Shown here in pieces: positions 60,103 to 64,000 of a stretch of 64,000 nucleotides of DNA (its first letter is position 1; each line of letters starts with the position of its first letter). Where the stretch lies: contig JADJPH010000104.1 of NCBI GenBank assembly GCA_016713335.1, positions 1 through 64,000 of the forward strand. The letters run 5' to 3'. Source of the stretch: Candidatus Fredericiella danica. Its GTDB lineage: Bacteria > Chloroflexota > Anaerolineae > Caldilineales > Caldilineaceae. A program made the translations under genes and the position numbers. The notes beneath the pieces were generated by a model. That model was not told the origin of the DNA and made no database searches. It was given only the letters and a program-made list of their open reading frames with translations.

Positions 60103-60729
60103 ATGCTTGATTTTGAGGTGCTGGCCGAGGATATCAGCAAACTTGGCGAACTCACGGAGAACCTGACGGTAACCGATTTGAGGGAGTTCACCAATGAGAT
60201 GGTTGACATGATGTTGGCGCATCTCCGAGGCGTCACCGACACGGACGTTGTGTTTGTCCCAGCCGACCCAGCCGCCGATGATCCGTATGCTGCCGCCAAG
60301 GAAGACGCCTATCAGGCTTGGACGCTTGGCCATGTCATCGTGCATGCAACGGCATCCGCAGAGGAGTCAGCGTTTTTGGCCGCGGAATTGGCGCGCGGGG
60401 TTGTATATCATGGCCGATCACGGTATGAAACAGCATGGCAGACGATCACAACGGTCGAACAATGTCGCAGGCGCTTGGAAGAGAGCCGGCGTATGCGCCT
60501 GATGAGTCTTGAGTTGTGGCCTGACGAACCGCATCTTGAGAATTGTTATACGCCCTGGGCCGCAGTGGGACCGATCAATGCTGTCGGGCGGTTTGTGCTG
60601 GGGCTGCGCCATGATTACGATCATCTGGGTCAGATCGAAGATTGCGTGCGGCAGGCGAAGATCGCGCGGGATTCCGGTGCTGGACTGACGCGAAAGCGGG
60701 CGGGCGATTTTCCACTACGGATTTTGTAG
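60103..60729 (+). CDS. DinB-family (DinB_2) four-helix protein
   Basis: A 208-residue soluble helical protein. DinB-type metal-site histidines are plausible: AWTLGHVIVHATASAEES (about residues 74-91) and LRHDYDHLGQIEDCV (about 168, HxxxH pattern). The helical pattern, the bundle length and the end motif fit the DinB/YfiT superfamily, whose members act in thiol-dependent detoxification or transferase reactions. GGGGCGGAGAG precedes the ATG. The function beyond the family is unknown. Upstream 59916-60102 contains only low-information sequence. Confidence 0.75.
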   Translation: MLDFEVLAEDISKLGELTENLTVTDLREFTNEMVDMMLAHLRGVTDTDVVFVPADPAADDPYAAAKEDAYQAWTLGHVIVHATASAEESAFLAAELARGVVYHGRSRYETAWQTITTVEQCRRRLEESRRMRLMSLELWPDEPHLENCYTPWAAVGPINAVGRFVLGLRHDYDHLGQIEDCVRQAKIARDSGAGLTRKRAGDFPLRIL

Positions 60730-60788
60730 TGAGGTGCTCGCCAGGTGTAAAATTGAAACATCTCAATCTTTAACCTGGAGGAAAACCA

Positions 60789-61238
60789 ATGGTTACTCGT
60801 AAATTAGTGGTCTTGCTGGCAGGGGTCATGTTGTTGGCAGGCTGTAGCGCGCCGGTACCGCCTGCCCAAACGGCGCCCGCCCAGGCTGCGGCGGCCAGCC
60901 AGGCGCAAACGGTCGATGTGGCATCCCTGGGGCGCGATGTTGACAGTCAAACTGCCGCAGCGCTACGGGAGCAGCCCAATGTCGTGATTTTGGACGTGCG
61001 CGAGCAGGATGAGTGGGACGCGGGTCATATCCCAGGCGCTGTGCATATCCCAATGGGTGAGGTGCCGGCGCGCATCGCAGAGATCCCGACTGATAAAACC
61101 GTGATCGTGCAGTGTCGCAGTGGCAATCGTAGCAGCCAGATAACGGATTTTCTGCGCGGCAAAGGCATGAATAACGTGCACAACCTGGCAGGCGGGCTCA
61201 ATGCCTGGTCGGCAGCCGGGTTGCCCGTGGAGCAATAA
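60789..61238 (+). CDS. Rhodanese-like lipoprotein
   Basis: A 149-residue protein with an LLAGC lipobox (Cys near 19) and a single rhodanese domain (about residues 45-147). The fold is shown by VILDVREQDEWDAGHIPGAV and GEVPARIAEIP; the active-site loop is VQCRSGNRSSQITDFL (Cys about 112), ending in HNLAGGLNAWSAAGLPVEQ. A periplasmic or surface sulfurtransferase, or redox/sulfur-carrier protein, in a sulfur-tolerant cell envelope. AACCTGGAGGAAAACCA gives an excellent ribosome binding site. Confidence 0.93.
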   Translation: MVTRKLVVLLAGVMLLAGCSAPVPPAQTAPAQAAAASQAQTVDVASLGRDVDSQTAAALREQPNVVILDVREQDEWDAGHIPGAVHIPMGEVPARIAEIPTDKTVIVQCRSGNRSSQITDFLRGKGMNNVHNLAGGLNAWSAAGLPVEQ

Positions 61239-61252
61239 GGTTTTGGATGGGG

Positions 61253-61284
61253 CGTGCGCACGGATTTAAAGATCTGTGCGCACG
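61253..61284. terminator. Bidirectional hairpin between rhodanese and reductase genes
   Basis: Stem CGTGCGCACGGAT / ATCTGTGCGCACG (one mismatch) around loop TTAAAG. It overlaps the TAA stop of the minus-strand reductase and lies 14 bases after the rhodanese stop. Confidence 0.55.
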
Positions 61285-62324
61285 ACGCCTGGAATTTCCA
61301 TAATCAGGTCGGGACCATAGGCCGTACTTGGGGTTTGAAAGCCTATCTTGACCTGGCCCGCAAGCACATTCCGCGTGATCCGCAGGGCCGTGAGCATGGT
61401 AAGGGTGTACCCTTCTTGGGTGATCAATCGACTCTCTGCCGCATTGCCCTCGTCATCTTCCACTTGTCCCCAGAGGTAACTTTTCCCTGCCGCCCTTTCT
61501 TCCGGGGTGGGTCCCGGTTGACCACTCCGCACCCATGCTTTCAGCCCGGTCTTGACGCCGGGCGCCTGCAGCATCCAGCCCACATAACGACCGGCGCGCA
61601 TCCCTTGAATCATGACGGGTGAGAACGCCATATAGACCTCGATGTCTGGGATCCCGGTGCTGTAGTAGGCGGTGGACACATCGCCCCAGGGGATTGTGAC
61701 GGTTGGGCGCACCCCGCGCCCGAAATCAACGTCGCGGGTCTTCCACGCCATCGGTACGGGCGTCAACTTTCCCTGTTTCCGCACCAACCCCCCTTCGCCG
61801 CGGCCAATCGTCTCCAGCATCGTGATGGCCGTACCCCGGCTGATGCGGCTGAGCGAACGAATGGCCAGGCTGAGGCGCGTGGCACTGGGCAGCCGTCGTT
61901 TCAGATGGGCGGCCAGATTATCGGATGGAACGACATCAAAACCGGCGCCGGGCAACAGCATGACACCGGCGCGCCTGGCTTCTTCGTTCCGTTGCGCCAG
62001 CGCCTCAAATACGGAAATCTCGCCGGTGATGTCGAGGTAATGAACCCGGTTGCGGAGGCAAGCGTCCACCATGGGCTTTGCGGTATAGGCGTAAGGACCC
62101 GCGGCATGGAGGACAACCGGGACATCCTTGAGCAGTTGATCCAGTGCATTGGGATCATCCAGTGCGGCGATGCGGCTCTCGAGTTTCAGTTGTTGTGCAA
62201 GAGTCTCGATCTGCGCAGGGTTGCGTCCCGCCAGAATAGGGTGTAGACCCTGATCAACGGCGGCGTGGGCAATTAGTGAACCGGTGTAGCCATTGGCTCC
62301 ATAGAGCAGAAATTCTTTCATCAT
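61266..62324 (-). CDS. Saccharopine-dehydrogenase-like NAD(P)-binding reductase
   Basis: A 352-residue protein with an N-terminal Rossmann fold (FLLYGANGYTGSLIAHAAVD, glycine motif GANGYTG). HPILAGRNPAQIETLAQQ and VVLHAAGPYAYTAKPMVDAC are typical of saccharopine dehydrogenase-like and trans-acting enoyl reductase proteins. The middle includes YLDITGEISVFEALAQRNEE and GAGFDVVPSDNLAAHL, also family hallmarks. The C-terminal domain binds the substrate, which is unknown. Intact; convergent with the rhodanese gene. Confidence 0.85.
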   Translation of the reverse strand: MMKEFLLYGANGYTGSLIAHAAVDQGLHPILAGRNPAQIETLAQQLKLESRIAALDDPNALDQLLKDVPVVLHAAGPYAYTAKPMVDACLRNRVHYLDITGEISVFEALAQRNEEARRAGVMLLPGAGFDVVPSDNLAAHLKRRLPSATRLSLAIRSLSRISRGTAITMLETIGRGEGGLVRKQGKLTPVPMAWKTRDVDFGRGVRPTVTIPWGDVSTAYYSTGIPDIEVYMAFSPVMIQGMRAGRYVGWMLQAPGVKTGLKAWVRSGQPGPTPEERAAGKSYLWGQVEDDEGNAAESRLITQEGYTLTMLTALRITRNVLAGQVKIGFQTPSTAYGPDLIMEIPGVVRTDL

Positions 62325-62459
62325 TCACTTCATCCAATTTGACAGACCCGCTTCTGAACAGTAAGATACTCGACATTAAATCGTTTGATGTTAAAGTATT
62401 TTTGTAGCATACGCACAGCGTTGAGAACATAACCGAACTTACAGGGAGAACAATATACC

Positions 62460-63003
62460 ATGGCATTCCAAATCGACAATACGCATTCACAGGTTCAATT
62501 CAGCGTTCGCCACATGATGATCTCAAAGGCGAAGGGCGTGTTTGATAAGTGGAGCGGCTCCGTGAACCCTCGATCCTGCGGATCCGAGCAAGACAACCGT
62601 CGACATCACGATTGATGCAAGCAGCATCAACACCAAGGATGGGCAGCGCGACGGCCATCTGAAGTCACCGGACTTCTTCGACGTGGAGAAGTATCCGAAC
62701 GTCACGTTTAAGAGCGACAAGGTCGAGGTGACCGGCGCTGATTCCGCCAAACTCTATGGCGACTTGACCATCAAGGACGTCAGCAAACCGGTTGTACTGG
62801 ATGTTCATTTTGAAGGCAGTGCGAAGAGCCCGTGGGGCACGACCAATTACGGGTTCAGCGGCACCACGAAGATCAACCGCGAAGATTGGGGCCTGAACTG
62901 GAATGCGGCGCTGGAAACCGGTGGTTGGCTCGTCGGCAAGGAAGTTCAGATCGACATTGAACTGGAGTTGGTGCAAGTTGCCGAGCAGCCGGCTCAGGCA
63001 TAG
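62460..63003 (+). CDS. yceI: YceI-family lipid-binding protein (one frameshift)
   Basis: About 180 residues. The N-terminus MAFQIDNTHSQVQFSVRHMM with KAKGVFDKWSG is in one frame to about 62570, and the remainder, DPADPSKTTVDITIDASSIN, FFDVEKYPNVTFKSD and YGFSGTTKINREDWGL, is in another. YceI folds as a lipocalin-like barrel that binds isoprenoid quinone-type lipids. There is no signal peptide, as in many cytoplasmic homologues. The frameshift falls in CCCTCGATCCTGCGGATCC; removing or adding one C restores the reading. AGGGAGAAC precedes the ATG. Confidence 0.85.
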
Positions 63004-63030
63004 GCGCTGACCAAACAATAGGCAATCGAA

Positions 63031-63071
63031 GAAGGCCGGTCCCAAGCAGTTAGGGACCGGCCTTCTTTTTT
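63031..63071 (+). terminator. Strong intrinsic terminator after yceI
   Basis: Thirteen-base perfect stem GAAGGCCGGTCCC / GGGACCGGCCTTC (63031-63043 and 63053-63065), loop AAGCAGTTA, followed by TTTTTT. Being symmetric it can also serve the minus-strand galE, whose stop lies at 63078. Confidence 0.8.
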
Positions 63072-63077
63072 GCCTGG

Positions 63078-64000
<923 letters not shown>

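Overview
The window reads like a chromosomal contig from a bacterium of the Chloroflexota, most likely the class Anaerolineae or a neighbour (Caldilineales/Promineofilales-like). This is inferred from the gene styles: many Gram-positive-type lipoprotein binding proteins with Ala/Pro-rich linkers, META-domain and VWA lipoproteins, a RuBisCO plus phosphoribulokinase pair without a small-subunit gene, and abundant short intergenic repeat arrays. DNA is GC-rich with no sign of a prophage, plasmid, transposase or CRISPR array.

Layout. 1-5.2 kb: SH3 lipoprotein-like secreted protein, acyl-CoA dehydrogenase, and a sugar ABC importer on the minus strand (binding protein intact, two permeases broken). 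5.4-11 kb: metallophosphoesterase, HD hydrolase, rimO, a MerR-like coiled-coil regulator, a DUF1232 membrane protein and a helicase-C3-like protein. 11.6-21.4 kb: two oligopeptide-type ABC importer cassettes (binding protein, permease B, permease C) separated by a creatininase-family gene; the second binding protein has a circularly permuted domain order. 21.5-27.7 kb: a DASS-type anion transporter, a conserved unknown protein, a tandem-repeat array, superoxide dismutase, a methyltransferase and a second metallophosphoesterase. 27.9-31.6 kb: a NarL-type response regulator, form I-like RuBisCO large subunit, phosphoribulokinase and a cysteine-free DksA-like protein. 31.7-37.1 kb: a polyamine importer potA-potB-potC with two potD genes. 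37.3-42 kb: hydrolases, a membrane protein and pdxT/pdxS for PLP synthesis. 42.2-50.6 kb: a giant modular secreted protein, tRNA-Arg(CCT), two ATP-grasp paralogues and a VWA lipoprotein. 50.7-64 kb: a second VWA lipoprotein split by an anomalous G-rich block, an M24 peptidase, a hybrid histidine kinase, CorA, Nudix, CrtC/AttH-like lipoprotein, DinB, rhodanese, a saccharopine-dehydrogenase-like reductase, YceI and a partial galE.

Sequence quality matters here. More than twenty conserved genes carry frameshifts. In most that I inspected base by base, one base had been lost from a C or G run (sod, potA, potB, both dppC-like genes, the first dppB-like gene, the histidine kinase), so I treat these as consensus errors and give each gene one merged span. 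Two blocks, 16483-17292 and 51494-52413, consist of unnatural G and C homopolymers and are most likely assembly artefacts.

The most interesting biology: (1) a form I-like RuBisCO with all catalytic residues and no rbcS anywhere in the window; (2) a circularly permuted family 5 solute-binding protein; (3) a secreted protein of about 1200 residues built from repeated CCPT modules plus META domains; (4) several intergenic repeat families that start at, or within a few bases of, stop codons.
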